Part shown: in pieces, positions 1-7,776 of the stretch
How the letters are laid out: the number at the start of each line of letters is the position of its first letter
Position numbering within the stretch: the first letter of the stretch is position 1
Origin: Roseiarcus sp963829505
Lineage (GTDB): Bacteria; Pseudomonadota; Alphaproteobacteria; Rhizobiales; Beijerinckiaceae
DNA: 64,000 nt
Reading direction: 5' to 3'
Assembly (NCBI GenBank): GCA_963829505.1
Contig: CAWHIL010000001.1
Span: forward strand, 1,364,001-1,428,000
The notes under the pieces: generated by a model
Told to the model about the DNA's origin: nothing
The model's database searches: none
Seen by the model: only the letters and a program-made list of their open reading frames with translations
Translations under genes and position numbers: made by a program

Positions 1-336
1 GCCAACCGCTACCAGCACATCGGCAAGGAATTTGCCGCGCATGACGTGGTGGATCATCACCGCAAGGAATACGGCTACACGGACCGCAAGACCGGCACGA
101 AGGTGAACACGAACACCGTCGAAGGCTACTATTCGATTTTCAAGCGCGGAATGAAAGGCGTCTACCAGCATTGCGGCGAAAAGCACCTTCACCGCTATCT
201 GGCCGAATTTGACTTCCGCTATTCGAACCGCGTCGCGCTTGGCGTCAATGACAAGGCGCGTGCAGGGAAGATCGTTGCGGGCGCAAAGGGCAAGCGCCTC
301 ATGTATCGAAGACCTGAAGGCGCGTCGCTCACCTAA
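1..336 (+). CDS. IS1595-family transposase, C-terminal part (cut by window start)
   Basis: The reading frame is open from base 1 and ends at a TAA at 334-336. The translated end (NTNTVEGYYSIFKRGMKG, HLHRYLAEFDFRYSNR) matches the end of the DDE domain of ISXO2/IS1595-type transposases, which cut and paste their own element. The N-terminal catalytic residues lie outside the window, so activity cannot be judged. The last bases overlap the end of a small gene on the other strand. AT-richer DNA follows, so this looks like one edge of an acquired patch beside proA. Family assignment is confident; completeness is unknown. Confidence 0.85.
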   Translation, partial: ANRYQHIGKEFAAHDVVDHHRKEYGYTDRKTGTKVNTNTVEGYYSIFKRGMKGVYQHCGEKHLHRYLAEFDFRYSNRVALGVNDKARAGKIVAGAKGKRLMYRRPEGASLT

Positions 337-605
337 TCGACGGAAGTGGATGGATGGCTAGGCGCGTGGCGTTCCGCCTCGCGTCTTCGCCGCTGCGCCC
401 TCCCTTTGGGGGTCTCAACTCTTGGCGCCGTTTTGTGTTGCTCTGGCCTCATCAGCAAGAGCGCTCTCATCGTTTGGCGCTCTTTTTCAGAAACGTCGAT
501 CAGGGTCCCGTCATCTGCCATACGCGTGTTTTGCCATTTATGCCGCAACCATTCAAGCGCAAGCCAAATCAGAAGGTACAGATTGCTCCGTCCGCCGTCT
601 TGCAC
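333..605 (-). CDS. Small hypothetical protein overlapping the transposase end
   Basis: An open frame of 90 codons converges tail-to-tail on the transposase and overlaps it by four bases. Its first ~28 residues are hydrophobic and poorly protein-like. From an internal Met at 521 it reads as a charged peptide (MADDGTLIDVSEKERQTM, then a basic GRAQRRRREAERH tail). Small charged proteins of this style are often seen beside IS1595 elements in alphaproteobacteria, from memory of the family context. The likely true start is 521 rather than 605. No function can be assigned. Confidence 0.45.
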   Translation of the reverse strand: MQDGGRSNLYLLIWLALEWLRHKWQNTRMADDGTLIDVSEKERQTMRALLLMRPEQHKTAPRVETPKGRAQRRRREAERHAPSHPSTSVD

Positions 606-623
606 AGACCGACCCTAGCAGTA

Positions 624-1181
624 ATGATTGCTAACGTCGCGTCCCATTGGTCAAAACTAGAGCAATCTCTTTCTATCTCATTCGCTACTATTTTATCCGG
701 TCAAGAACCGTCAGCCCTCGCGAATTACAATGCCATTTTCGACGTATCTCTTCGCCACACGCAATTTTTAACAACCGCTAGAGCGAAGGGTCTGCCCCAT
801 CATTTGATTGAAGAATCGGAGAAGCTGCACGCCCGGGCGAGAAAGACAGCAACGCGACGAAATAAAATAGTGCACGGTCTTTGGGCAATTTGTCCTGACA
901 GACCCAACTCTTTATTGCTTTGCCCGCCGGACGCCATAAACAATCATATTGATCAGATCATGCGCGATATTCACTCTTTTGTCGATAAGTCCTTTAGTAT
1001 CGTTACCATATCAAGAAATTTCGACTTGATGCCGAATGAGTACGAGGAATATACCGCGAGCGATTTTATTGACGTGCAGATGGCGATAACCGACCTGATA
1101 GCCGCAGCCGATGAGTATTGGAAAAAGGTGTTGAACTTTTCGTTTGAACACGAGCGAGCACGTCGCGCGCCACCGCGTTAG
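624..1181 (+). CDS. Hypothetical protein, low-GC, probably horizontally acquired
   Basis: The frame is open from much further upstream, but protein-like sequence begins near Met 624. It continues as a mostly helical soluble protein of about 185 residues with segments HWSKLEQSLSISFATIL and RRNKIVHGLWAI. The latter resembles the 'RNxIVHG' helix seen in uncharacterised HEPN-like or abortive-infection-type proteins, a weak similarity only. The DNA is clearly AT-richer than the flanking proA locus, suggesting transfer. The last ten residues are arginine-rich and may be read-through. No signal peptide or membrane segment is visible. Confidence 0.5.
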   Translation: MIANVASHWSKLEQSLSISFATILSGQEPSALANYNAIFDVSLRHTQFLTTARAKGLPHHLIEESEKLHARARKTATRRNKIVHGLWAICPDRPNSLLLCPPDAINNHIDQIMRDIHSFVDKSFSIVTISRNFDLMPNEYEEYTASDFIDVQMAITDLIAAADEYWKKVLNFSFEHERARRAPPR

Positions 1182-1290
1182 CAGTGGTCCGGTCACAATG
1201 TATAGATGATTCCCCAGAGTTCTCGAACCAATCGAGAATGACGTCGGCGATGCCCTCTAGCATTTCCGAATCGGAAGTCCGGCCTGTCAC
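1066..1290 (-). CDS. Possible small hypothetical protein or remnant
   Basis: The first ~50 residues (MTGRTSDSEMLEGIADVI, then CDRTTANAVARDVLARVQ) look like a genuine soluble protein of the kind found in phage and plasmid regions. The rest overlaps the preceding convergent gene antisense and looks like run-on. It may be the N-terminus of a gene truncated when the IS-bearing patch formed. Function unknown. Confidence 0.3.
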   Translation of the reverse strand: MTGRTSDSEMLEGIADVILDWFENSGESSIHCDRTTANAVARDVLARVQTKSSTPFSNTHRLRLSGRLSPSARQ

Positions 1291-1348
1291 GCGGTTCCAT
1301 AACTAGCCTTCGCATTGCGTTTGTCAACTAGATAATCGCCAAGGAAAA

Positions 1349-1418
1349 GGAAGCTTCCGGAAAGATATTGAAAGCGCTGGAAGGGCGTTTGGAAGCTTTT
1401 CGAACGGATTGGAAGCTT
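1349..1418. repeat. Three GGAAGCTT direct repeats upstream of the proA 3' end
   Basis: GGAAGCTT occurs at 1349-1356, 1391-1398 and 1411-1418, with partial GGAA copies between. Spacings of 42 and 20 bases are near multiples of a helical turn. The stretch 1291-1451 has no convincing gene. On the plus strand it can also be read as a short helical peptide, so it may be the relic of a coding sequence. Confidence 0.4.
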
Positions 1419-1451
1419 TACGAAGCAATCGGAACCGTCACGACCCCGAAC

Positions 1452-2741
1452 TCACGGCCGCGTCTGGCCGTCGCCCCGCACGCGGTACTTGAAGGTGCAG
1501 AGTTGCTCGACGCCGACGGGCCCGCGCGCGTGCATGCGGCCGGTCGCGATGCCGATCTCGGCGCCGAAGCCGAACTCGCCGCCGTCGGCGAACTGGGTCG
1601 AGGCGTTGTGCAGCACGATCGCCGAATCGACCTCCTTGAGGAACCGCTCCGCAGCGGCGGCGTCCTCGGTGACGATGGCGTCGGTGTGATGCGACCCGTA
1701 AGTCTCGATGTGCTCGATCGCCGCCTCGAGGCTCGCGACCACCCGCACCGAAATGATCGCGTCGAGGTACTCGGTCCGCCAGTCCGCCTCGGTCGCCGGC
1801 GTGACACGGCGGTCGGCGGCTTGCGCTTCCGCGTCGCCCCTGACCGCGCAGCCTTCGAGGATGAGCGCCTCGATCAGCGGCTGCAGCATGGCGGGCGCCG
1901 CGTCGCGGTGGACGAGCAGCGTCTCGGCCGCGCCGCAGACCCCGGTGCGGCGCATCTTGGCGTTGACGAGGATCTTCACCGCCTTGTCGAGGTTCGCCGC
2001 GCGATCGACATAGACGTGCACGATCCCCTCGAGATGGGCGAAGACGGGAACGCGCGCCTCGCGCTGCACCCGCTCGACGAGGCTCTTTCCGCCGCGCGGC
2101 ACGATCACGTCGAGCGTCCCGTCGAGCCCTTCGAGCATCGCGCCGACCGCGGCGCGCGACAGGAAGGGCGCGCGCGCGATCGCCGCCTCCGGCAGGCCCG
2201 CTTCCCAAAGGCCCGCGACGAGCGCCGCGTGGATGGCGGCGGAGGAATGGAAACTGTCCGAGCCGCCGCGCAGGACGACCGCGTTGCCGCTTCTGAGACA
2301 AAGCGCGCCCGCGTCCGCCGTCACGTTGGGCCTGCTCTCGTAGATCACCCCGATGACGCCGAGCGGCGTCGCCACTCGCTCGATGACGAGGCCGTTCGGA
2401 CGGGTGAAGGTCGCGAGCACGCGCCCGACCGGATCGGCAAGCGCCGCGACCTCCTCGACGCCGCGCGCCATCGCTTCGAGCCGCGCCTCGGTCAGCGTGA
2501 GGCGGTCGAGGAGCGCGGGCGTCAGGCCCTTGGCCTTTCCGTTCGCGAGGTCGCGGGAATTGGCGGCGAGGATTTCGCCCGCGCTGGCGCGCAGGCGCCG
2601 CGCCGCCGCCGTCAGCGCCAGCGTCTTCTGCTCGGCCGGCGCGTTGGCGAGCACGCGCTGAGCGGCGCGCGCCTGCGCTCCGAGCGCCCGCATTCCCGCC
2701 CGGACGTCGGCTTCCGTTTCGAGAATTGCGGCTGCGGACAT
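1452..2741 (-). CDS. proA: Gamma-glutamyl phosphate reductase (proline biosynthesis)
   Basis: The 429-residue cytoplasmic enzyme reduces gamma-glutamyl phosphate to glutamate semialdehyde with NADPH, the second step of proline synthesis from glutamate. The length is normal for ProA. Family landmarks are present: PLGVIGVIYESRPNV near residue 127, the SGNAVVLRGG nucleotide-binding loop near 151, and the catalytic Cys269 in RRTGVCGAAE. The ATG at 2741 (MSAAAILETE) begins the family-like sequence; the frame extends far upstream but that part is the shadow of mogA. In many rhizobia nadD follows proA; here IS-type DNA follows instead. proB is not in the window. Confidence 0.95.
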   Translation of the reverse strand: MSAAAILETEADVRAGMRALGAQARAAQRVLANAPAEQKTLALTAAARRLRASAGEILAANSRDLANGKAKGLTPALLDRLTLTEARLEAMARGVEEVAALADPVGRVLATFTRPNGLVIERVATPLGVIGVIYESRPNVTADAGALCLRSGNAVVLRGGSDSFHSSAAIHAALVAGLWEAGLPEAAIARAPFLSRAAVGAMLEGLDGTLDVIVPRGGKSLVERVQREARVPVFAHLEGIVHVYVDRAANLDKAVKILVNAKMRRTGVCGAAETLLVHRDAAPAMLQPLIEALILEGCAVRGDAEAQAADRRVTPATEADWRTEYLDAIISVRVVASLEAAIEHIETYGSHHTDAIVTEDAAAAERFLKEVDSAIVLHNASTQFADGGEFGFGAEIGIATGRMHARGPVGVEQLCTFKYRVRGDGQTRP

Positions 2742-2812
2742 GGGAGTTCCTTTAGCGGAACCTCGTTGCCGGCGCCATGTCGGAGAGGCGCCGGGTCGAA
2801 CGGGCGCGCGGC

Positions 2813-3343
2813 TCAGGCCTTCGGCCGGAAGCTCACGCAGAATTCCGGATTGGTCTCGAGCCGGGCGCCGCCGATGAGGTCGATGCAATAGGGCACGGCG
2901 GCGAAGACGGCGTCGAGGCAGGTGCGGATCGCGGCGGGCTTGCCCGGCAGGTTGATGATGAGGCTCGACCCCCGCGTGCCGGCGATCTGGCGCGACAGGA
3001 TGGCGGTCGGCACTTCGACGAGACTCGTCGCGCGCATGAGTTCGCCGAAGCCCGGCAGCACCCGGTCTGAAACCGCCTCCGTCGCCTCCGGCGTCACGTC
3101 GCGAGGGCTGGGCCCCGTGCCTCCGGTCGTGAGGATGAGCGGGCAGCGCTCGACGTCGGCGAGTTCGATGAGCGCCGCCTCGATCCGGCGCCGCTCGTCC
3201 GGGACAAGCCGTCGGGCCGGCCGCCACGGCGAGGCGAGAAGCTCGATGAGCGCCGCCTCGATCCCCGGACCGCCCTTGTCCTCGTAAAGTCCTTGCGAGG
3301 CGCGGTCGGAAACGGTGACGACGCCAATGGCAATCTCAGACAC
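2813..3343 (-). CDS. mogA: Molybdopterin adenylyltransferase
   Basis: The 176-residue MogA/MoaB-type protein adenylylates molybdopterin before molybdate insertion in molybdenum-cofactor synthesis. Diagnostic motifs are IGVVTVSDRAS at the N-terminus, the TTGGTGPSPRDVTPEA loop that binds molybdopterin, and GTRGSSLIINLPGKP near the C-terminus. I chose the GTG at 3343 because a GGAGGG Shine-Dalgarno lies 10 bases upstream and the family homology starts there; the frame runs open further up. It is the last gene before proA, about 70 bases away, and follows the exosortase genes, probably as a chance neighbour. No other Mo-cofactor gene is nearby. Confidence 0.92.
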   Translation of the reverse strand: MSEIAIGVVTVSDRASQGLYEDKGGPGIEAALIELLASPWRPARRLVPDERRRIEAALIELADVERCPLILTTGGTGPSPRDVTPEATEAVSDRVLPGFGELMRATSLVEVPTAILSRQIAGTRGSSLIINLPGKPAAIRTCLDAVFAAVPYCIDLIGGARLETNPEFCVSFRPKA

Positions 3344-3371
3344 CGGGTCCGGTCCCTCCACGAAATGGGCG

Positions 3372-3614
3372 CTAGCGCCGCGTGATGACGAAAGTGTAGC
3401 CGATGCCGGCAACGATCAGCACGATGGCGAGCCCGTTCAGAAGCGTGTTGCCGCTCTGCAGGGCGACGTTGCCCACCTGATTGGCGATCGCGAACGCAGC
3501 CGCCGGCAGGAGAAAATGCGCCAGCGTCGTCATTCCCCCTTCGGTGAACATGAAATAGGTCAGGACGACGCAGGCAAAGCAGACCACCGTGACCCAGTCG
3601 TAGACCGTGCTCAT
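3372..3614 (-). CDS. Exosortase V system accessory membrane protein
   Basis: The 80-residue protein has about three hydrophobic segments (VTVVCFACVVLTYFMF, an Ala-rich helix around residue 35, and GLAIVLIVAGIGYTFVI) and ends in a basic TRR. Size, position directly after the exosortase and the start MSTVYDWVTVV match the small 'XrtV sorting system accessory' family as I remember it. The ATG at 3614 lies 41 bases after the exosortase stop, consistent with one transcript. Its molecular role is not known; by genomic association it probably assists the exosortase in the inner membrane. Confidence 0.75.
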   Translation of the reverse strand: MSTVYDWVTVVCFACVVLTYFMFTEGGMTTLAHFLLPAAAFAIANQVGNVALQSGNTLLNGLAIVLIVAGIGYTFVITRR

Positions 3615-3655
3615 GCCGCCCGTCCCCCAATTCGCTCCAGGCGGCGTCCGCCCCG

Positions 3656-4585
3656 TCAAACCGCCTTTGGCGCGCCGCCCCATCCCGCGCGGCGGGCGAG
3701 GTAGCCGAGGCCCGCGAGCGCGCTGTCGAGCAGGAAGAAAAGCGCCAGCGCGAATACGAACAGCGAAATCCCGGTGAGGTTATGGAAGAAGCCCTCCACC
3801 TGATCGACCCCGAGATAATAGGAGGCGAGCACCAAAGTGAGAACGCGGACCAGGTTCGCAATGATGGTGATCGGGATGATCGACAGGATCAGGACGACTT
3901 TCCGCCACCATGCGTCCTGAACGAACTCATGAACATAGAAGATGCCGATGGCGGAGAGGGCGAAGATCGAGTTCATCCCCGAGCAGGCGTCCTTCACCAT
4001 GAGTTCGTACGAGCCGATCATGATCATCACGCCGTTCTGCGCGATCGGGTATCCGAGCGCGTAGAGGAAGTTCGTGACGACGTCGCTGACCCACGCTTTC
4101 AGCGGGACGGTCAGCGCGTCGAGAATCCAGCCCGGCGGCGGCACCGAAAAAATCAGGAACGCAAGCGGGAAGGCGAAAACCCGGGCGAGCGGCCAGCCGC
4201 CGATCAGGAGGAGGCAGCCAAGCAGCGCCGGGATCTGCGTCGCCGTCTCGATCATCAGGATGTCCTGCGACCGGGTGATCGCCATGACGAGGAGCGAGGC
4301 GATCAGGACGATCCACCCGGCGAGCGGAGCGGGCTTCGTCGCGAGTCCGGATAGCCGGTCGCGCTGCTGCCAGGCGAGCCACGCCGCAGCCGCCATGATC
4401 AGGGGCCCGTGCCCCTCCTGCTCGGTCTGCCAGGGTCCGTAGAAGAGCTTGATGTAGGTCGGGAGGTAGGCCGCGACGAACGCGGCGGCCATTGCGACGA
4501 GCCAGGGGACGCTGAGGACCGCATGGGTCGCCCGGATGCCCGGCGGAGAGACCACGGCGGACGGCTTCATCGATTCAACCAGCAT
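3656..4585 (-). CDS. xrtV: Exosortase V (membrane transpeptidase-like sorting enzyme)
   Basis: The 309-residue multi-pass inner-membrane protein has about eight hydrophobic segments. Exosortases recognise a short C-terminal sorting signal on exported proteins, cleave it and pass the protein on, usually in bacteria making exopolysaccharide. The catalytic triad expected for the family is visible: Cys201 in KDACSGMNS, Arg247 in ANLVRV and His268 in GFFHNLTG. The ATG at 4585 is preceded by GGAGGAGG at good distance. Genes around it (accessory protein downstream, polyprenyl-phosphate sugar transferase upstream) fit an EPS-linked sorting locus. I saw no obvious PEP-CTERM-like substrate in the window, so the substrate is probably elsewhere. 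Confidence 0.88.
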   Translation of the reverse strand: MLVESMKPSAVVSPPGIRATHAVLSVPWLVAMAAAFVAAYLPTYIKLFYGPWQTEQEGHGPLIMAAAAWLAWQQRDRLSGLATKPAPLAGWIVLIASLLVMAITRSQDILMIETATQIPALLGCLLLIGGWPLARVFAFPLAFLIFSVPPPGWILDALTVPLKAWVSDVVTNFLYALGYPIAQNGVMIMIGSYELMVKDACSGMNSIFALSAIGIFYVHEFVQDAWWRKVVLILSIIPITIIANLVRVLTLVLASYYLGVDQVEGFFHNLTGISLFVFALALFFLLDSALAGLGYLARRAGWGGAPKAV

Positions 4586-4664
4586 GCGTCCTCCTCCCCC
4601 CGCGAGACCGAACGCCGCCGCGCCGCTCCCCGCCCCTTGAAAATTGCACGTCCGCTCTGATGGG

Positions 4665-6131
4665 TTAGTGGGCGTTCCTCGCCCAGAAGACAACAAATAT
4701 CGTTCGGGCCAGGATCGAGACGTCGAGCCAGACGCTCCAGTTGTTGATGTACCAGAGGTCGAGCTCCACCCGGCGCTGCATCTTCTCGAGCGTGTCGGTT
4801 TCTCCCCTGGCGCCGCTGACCTGCGCCCAGCCTGTAATGCCCGACTTGACGTGGTGGCGAAACGCATATTTCTCGATCGTCGAAGTGAAATAGCGGTCGT
4901 GCGCGGCGGCATGGGGCCGCGGCCCGACGAGCGACATGTCGCCATAAAGGACGTTGAGGAGCTGGGGAAGCTCGTCGATGCTGAGCCGGCGGATCCAGCG
5001 GCCCACGCGCGTCACGCGCGCGTCGTTCTTCTGCGCCTGAGGGACGACGTCGCCGTCCTCGAGCACCGTCATCGAACGAAACTTGTAGATGCCGAAGGGC
5101 CGGCCGTTGAAGCCGTGGCGGGTCTGGCGAAACAGCACCGGTCCCCTGGAATCGAGCTTGATGGCGATCGCCACCGCCAACATCAGCGGCGCGAGGACGA
5201 TGAGCGTCGCGAGAGCCACCGCGACGTCCATCCACCGCTTCACCCACTGCTCGGTCGGCGACAGGGCCGCACGCTGCAATTCGATCGCGACCGTCTCGCC
5301 GATGTCGCTGTGGTTCCGCTGGAAGAGCTGCGCCAGGGGTCCGAAGGGAACCATGGTCACCGGGATGGGGAGAACGCGCAGATGCTTGGCCAGCGCCCGA
5401 AGATTGGTCATGCGCTCCGGATCGACGAAGAGCAGCACCTCCTCGAGATTGGAGTTCCGGCACATCGAGACCACGGCGTCGATGACCTCGTCCGAGGACG
5501 GTTCGTTCGCCGGGACATGGAAATGAGCCAGAATGTGGTAGCCGTGGCGGCTGAGGTTGTCGACGAACCGCTGGGGAACCACGTCCTCGGAGGACAAGGA
5601 AACGACGGCCCGGCCGCGCAATGCGCCGCTTTCGAGCGCCCGGGGCAGAATGGTTCGCCACGCCGTCCGATGCACAAGCAGCGCCACCGCCCCGATCGCC
5701 CAGAAAAGCAGGATGTCTCCGCGCGACAGATCGTGGCTGACGCCCGAGGTGAACACGCCGCAGGCGAGAATGAGAAAGGCGCCGCACCAGGCGCTCAGCA
5801 CGCTCCTCGCCTGGTCGTCGATCTCGACGAGCCTGACGGGACTGTAGAGCTTCTGGATGCGCATCGTCGCGACGAAGAGGATGGCGACGAAAACCGCCGC
5901 GGCGAGCGTGTGGGAGAACTCCCCTTCGAGCCCCGATGGCATCTCGTGGTACAGAAGCTCTGCGCAGACGGCCGAAACGACGATGATCGCCAGGTCGATC
6001 GCAAGGGCGATGGTGGGAATGGCCCGGTATGCGATCGGCAGCCGCCAATGCGGGGCGTGGTCGTCGCGCGCGCCGTCGGCGCCGGGCATCGGCCGCATGG
6101 ATTTGCGCGCTAGATCGATGTCCGGCCCCAT
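4665..6131 (-). CDS. Undecaprenyl-phosphate sugar phosphotransferase (WcaJ/PssY-like)
   Basis: The 488-residue inner-membrane enzyme of the polyisoprenyl-phosphate hexose-1-phosphate transferase family transfers a sugar phosphate from a UDP-sugar to undecaprenyl phosphate, the first step of exopolysaccharide assembly. It has four N-terminal hydrophobic segments (about residues 40-150), a CoA-binding-like middle region, then a fifth hydrophobic segment and the catalytic C-terminal domain. That domain carries GPVLFRQTRHGFNG, KFRSMT, SIDELPQLLNVLYGDMSLVG and SGITGWAQVSGARGETD. The start at 6131 is the first Met; a later Met is possible. It is transcribed towards the exosortase, 79 bases away, suggesting an operon. 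Which sugar is used cannot be told. Confidence 0.92.
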   Translation of the reverse strand: MGPDIDLARKSMRPMPGADGARDDHAPHWRLPIAYRAIPTIALAIDLAIIVVSAVCAELLYHEMPSGLEGEFSHTLAAAVFVAILFVATMRIQKLYSPVRLVEIDDQARSVLSAWCGAFLILACGVFTSGVSHDLSRGDILLFWAIGAVALLVHRTAWRTILPRALESGALRGRAVVSLSSEDVVPQRFVDNLSRHGYHILAHFHVPANEPSSDEVIDAVVSMCRNSNLEEVLLFVDPERMTNLRALAKHLRVLPIPVTMVPFGPLAQLFQRNHSDIGETVAIELQRAALSPTEQWVKRWMDVAVALATLIVLAPLMLAVAIAIKLDSRGPVLFRQTRHGFNGRPFGIYKFRSMTVLEDGDVVPQAQKNDARVTRVGRWIRRLSIDELPQLLNVLYGDMSLVGPRPHAAAHDRYFTSTIEKYAFRHHVKSGITGWAQVSGARGETDTLEKMQRRVELDLWYINNWSVWLDVSILARTIFVVFWARNAH

Positions 6132-6442
6132 CCGCCTCGCTCACGGCTTGTTTGGTCTAAATTGGCTCAACGGGCGATGGCCGCCGGCCAACGGCTTGCA
6201 TCGTCCGCGCTGCAGAGGTGCTGGCGCCAGAATACGGGATTGCCATGTCGGACCCTCCCAATCTATGCCAAACCGGGGCCAAAAAAAAGCGAATAACGGC
6301 GCATGCCAACGGCGGATTACCGTCGGCGCGAAAGCAAGACGAACAAATGCGAATGACGCAGGCGCCGAGGCCGCCAGACTCATTTTGAAGAAATGTCTGG
6401 TTAAGGGCCGGGTGGATTTAACGTGACAACGGAGGGTTCACC
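6132..6442. other. Intergenic region between divergent genes
   Basis: 311 bases separate the sugar transferase (minus) from the small membrane protein (plus). It must hold promoters for both directions. I see an A8 run near 6283-6290 but no convincing hairpin, RNA gene or ORF. The composition is less GC-rich than its neighbours. Confidence 0.4.
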
Positions 6443-6880
6443 ATGTTCAGCACCCTGAATTTCCTGGGGAGAACTGTCGCGGGGATCGCCGTCCTGTTTT
6501 TCGCCTGGTTTGTTTTCGACAACATTCACGACAGGAACACTGAAATTCTTGCAGCTCTTATCGGCCTCCAATATTCATTTATCTTCCTCATTTCGCGCCG
6601 TCTTCAGTATTTTGGATTGTCTGCCTTTTCGCTTTTTGGGCGAACGGTATCTTATATTCAAAAAATGCCTTACGACAATGCGATGCGCGAAGAAATCGGC
6701 GTGCCGACAAGCGGGCGGCATCTGTACCTCAATGTGATATTTGCCGCGTTGCTCGAGCTGCTCTGTGTCTATCGCCTGCTCTCATCGCTGCTTGGCCACG
6801 GCTGGCGGGAGACGTCAGAGACGATCCACGAACTGATCGAAACGCCTCTTCTCCAGGCAATCCAGAATGGCCCGTTCTAG
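6443..6880 (+). CDS. Hypothetical membrane protein
   Basis: The 145-residue protein has three likely membrane segments: about residues 10-27 (VAGIAVLFFAWFVF), 37-52 (ALIGLQYSFIFLIS) and 100-117 (IFAALLELLCVYRLL). A GGAGG sits seven bases before the ATG. Codon use is AT-richer than the flanking genes. Its 3' end overlaps the start of the protease gene by 14 bases, implying translational coupling and a shared job in the envelope. I do not recognise the family. Confidence 0.7.
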   Translation: MFSTLNFLGRTVAGIAVLFFAWFVFDNIHDRNTEILAALIGLQYSFIFLISRRLQYFGLSAFSLFGRTVSYIQKMPYDNAMREEIGVPTSGRHLYLNVIFAALLELLCVYRLLSSLLGHGWRETSETIHELIETPLLQAIQNGPF

Positions 6881-7571
6881 CAGAACACGATCCGCCGGGC
6901 TTGCGCTGGCGCTGGCGGCGGCGTTGGCGGCCGCGCCGGCGCCCGCGGAGCCCATGTCGGATCCGTCCGCCGCCGATCTCGGCGTCTACGCGGTTCATGT
7001 GAACCGCACGCCTCAACAGCCGTGGCCGGGCTACGGCATGTATCTCGGAAACGGGCTCATTCTCACGGCCTCGCACGTTCCGGGGGCGTTCGCTGACTCA
7101 AAGCCCAGGGTCGTCATCGCGGGGCTCGACCGGGCCACCTCGCTGGTCAGGGAAGGGTCGCTGGCGAGTGTCGATCTGACCCTTCTCGCCGTCGATGTGA
7201 ACACGCTTCCGGTACGCCTGCGCATGCGCCGCCTGCCGCTTTGCGATCGCGCGCCGTTCGCCGGCGAGGCCGTCATCGTCGTGACGCCCGAGAGCGTGGC
7301 GCCCTCGCACGTCCTGCCTGTCACGGCGATCCCGAAGGAGATGCGCGGCCGCTTCGACACCGTGATCGGCGACGTCGCGACCACCGGCAACTCCGGGTCG
7401 GGAGTGCTCGACGCCCAGCGGACGTGCCTCTTGGGCGTGATCAGCCGCAAGATCACGGTCGGGTTGCCGAGCGCAAGGCCCGGCGGGCCCGCGCGGACCA
7501 GGGACATCGCCAAGTATTTTGTACCCGTCAATGACATCCGGGCGTTTATACCGGCCGACGTCGCCTTCTAG
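6867..7571 (+). CDS. Exported trypsin-like serine protease
   Basis: The 234-residue protein has a typical Sec signal (basic MARSSRTR, an Ala/Leu-rich core, cleavage near APAPAEP around residue 28). A chymotrypsin-fold protease domain follows, with the likely triad His70 (LTASH), Asp103 (SVDLTLLAV) and Ser176 (GNSGSG). The HtrA-type PDZ domain is absent, so this is a minimal secreted or periplasmic protease. Six-residue spacing around GNSGSG and the flanking CDRAP and RTCLLG cysteines suggest one disulfide. It overlaps the preceding membrane-protein gene. Substrate unknown; proximity to the exosortase/EPS locus hints at processing of surface proteins, an inference only. Confidence 0.8.
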   Translation: MARSSRTRSAGLALALAAALAAAPAPAEPMSDPSAADLGVYAVHVNRTPQQPWPGYGMYLGNGLILTASHVPGAFADSKPRVVIAGLDRATSLVREGSLASVDLTLLAVDVNTLPVRLRMRRLPLCDRAPFAGEAVIVVTPESVAPSHVLPVTAIPKEMRGRFDTVIGDVATTGNSGSGVLDAQRTCLLGVISRKITVGLPSARPGGPARTRDIAKYFVPVNDIRAFIPADVAF

Positions 7572-7743
7572 GCGTGCGGCGTTTGTCTGATTGCGGTTTG
7601 CCTCTCGCGCGGGGGGCAGCCCCTCGCAACCGTGATCGGCCATCCGGTCAATTTTTGTTGAACCGCGCTTTCCGTTGATCGTTTGATGGTAATTTCCATC
7701 TGATGGGGGCGGGCGCTCCCGAATGGGGAGGCTGGAAGGATCC

Positions 7744-7776
7744 ATGGAAATGACGGGCTGGAAGGATCACGGATGA
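7744..7776 (+). CDS. Possible 10-residue leader peptide before the efflux operon
   Basis: An ATG at 7744 preceded by GGAAGGA opens a frame of ten codons (MEMTGWKDHG). Its TGA at 7774-7776 overlaps the ATG of the efflux adaptor (ATGA). The sequence GGCTGGAAGGATC occurs twice, once in front of each start, so the arrangement looks like a duplicated ribosome-binding region. It could couple translation of the pump to a short upstream ORF, or be fortuitous. Confidence 0.3.
   Translation: MEMTGWKDHG

Noticed and set aside
1368..2891. A 507-codon open frame antisense to proA
   Set aside because: Low-complexity shadow; proA has full motifs and a catalytic Cys on the other strand.
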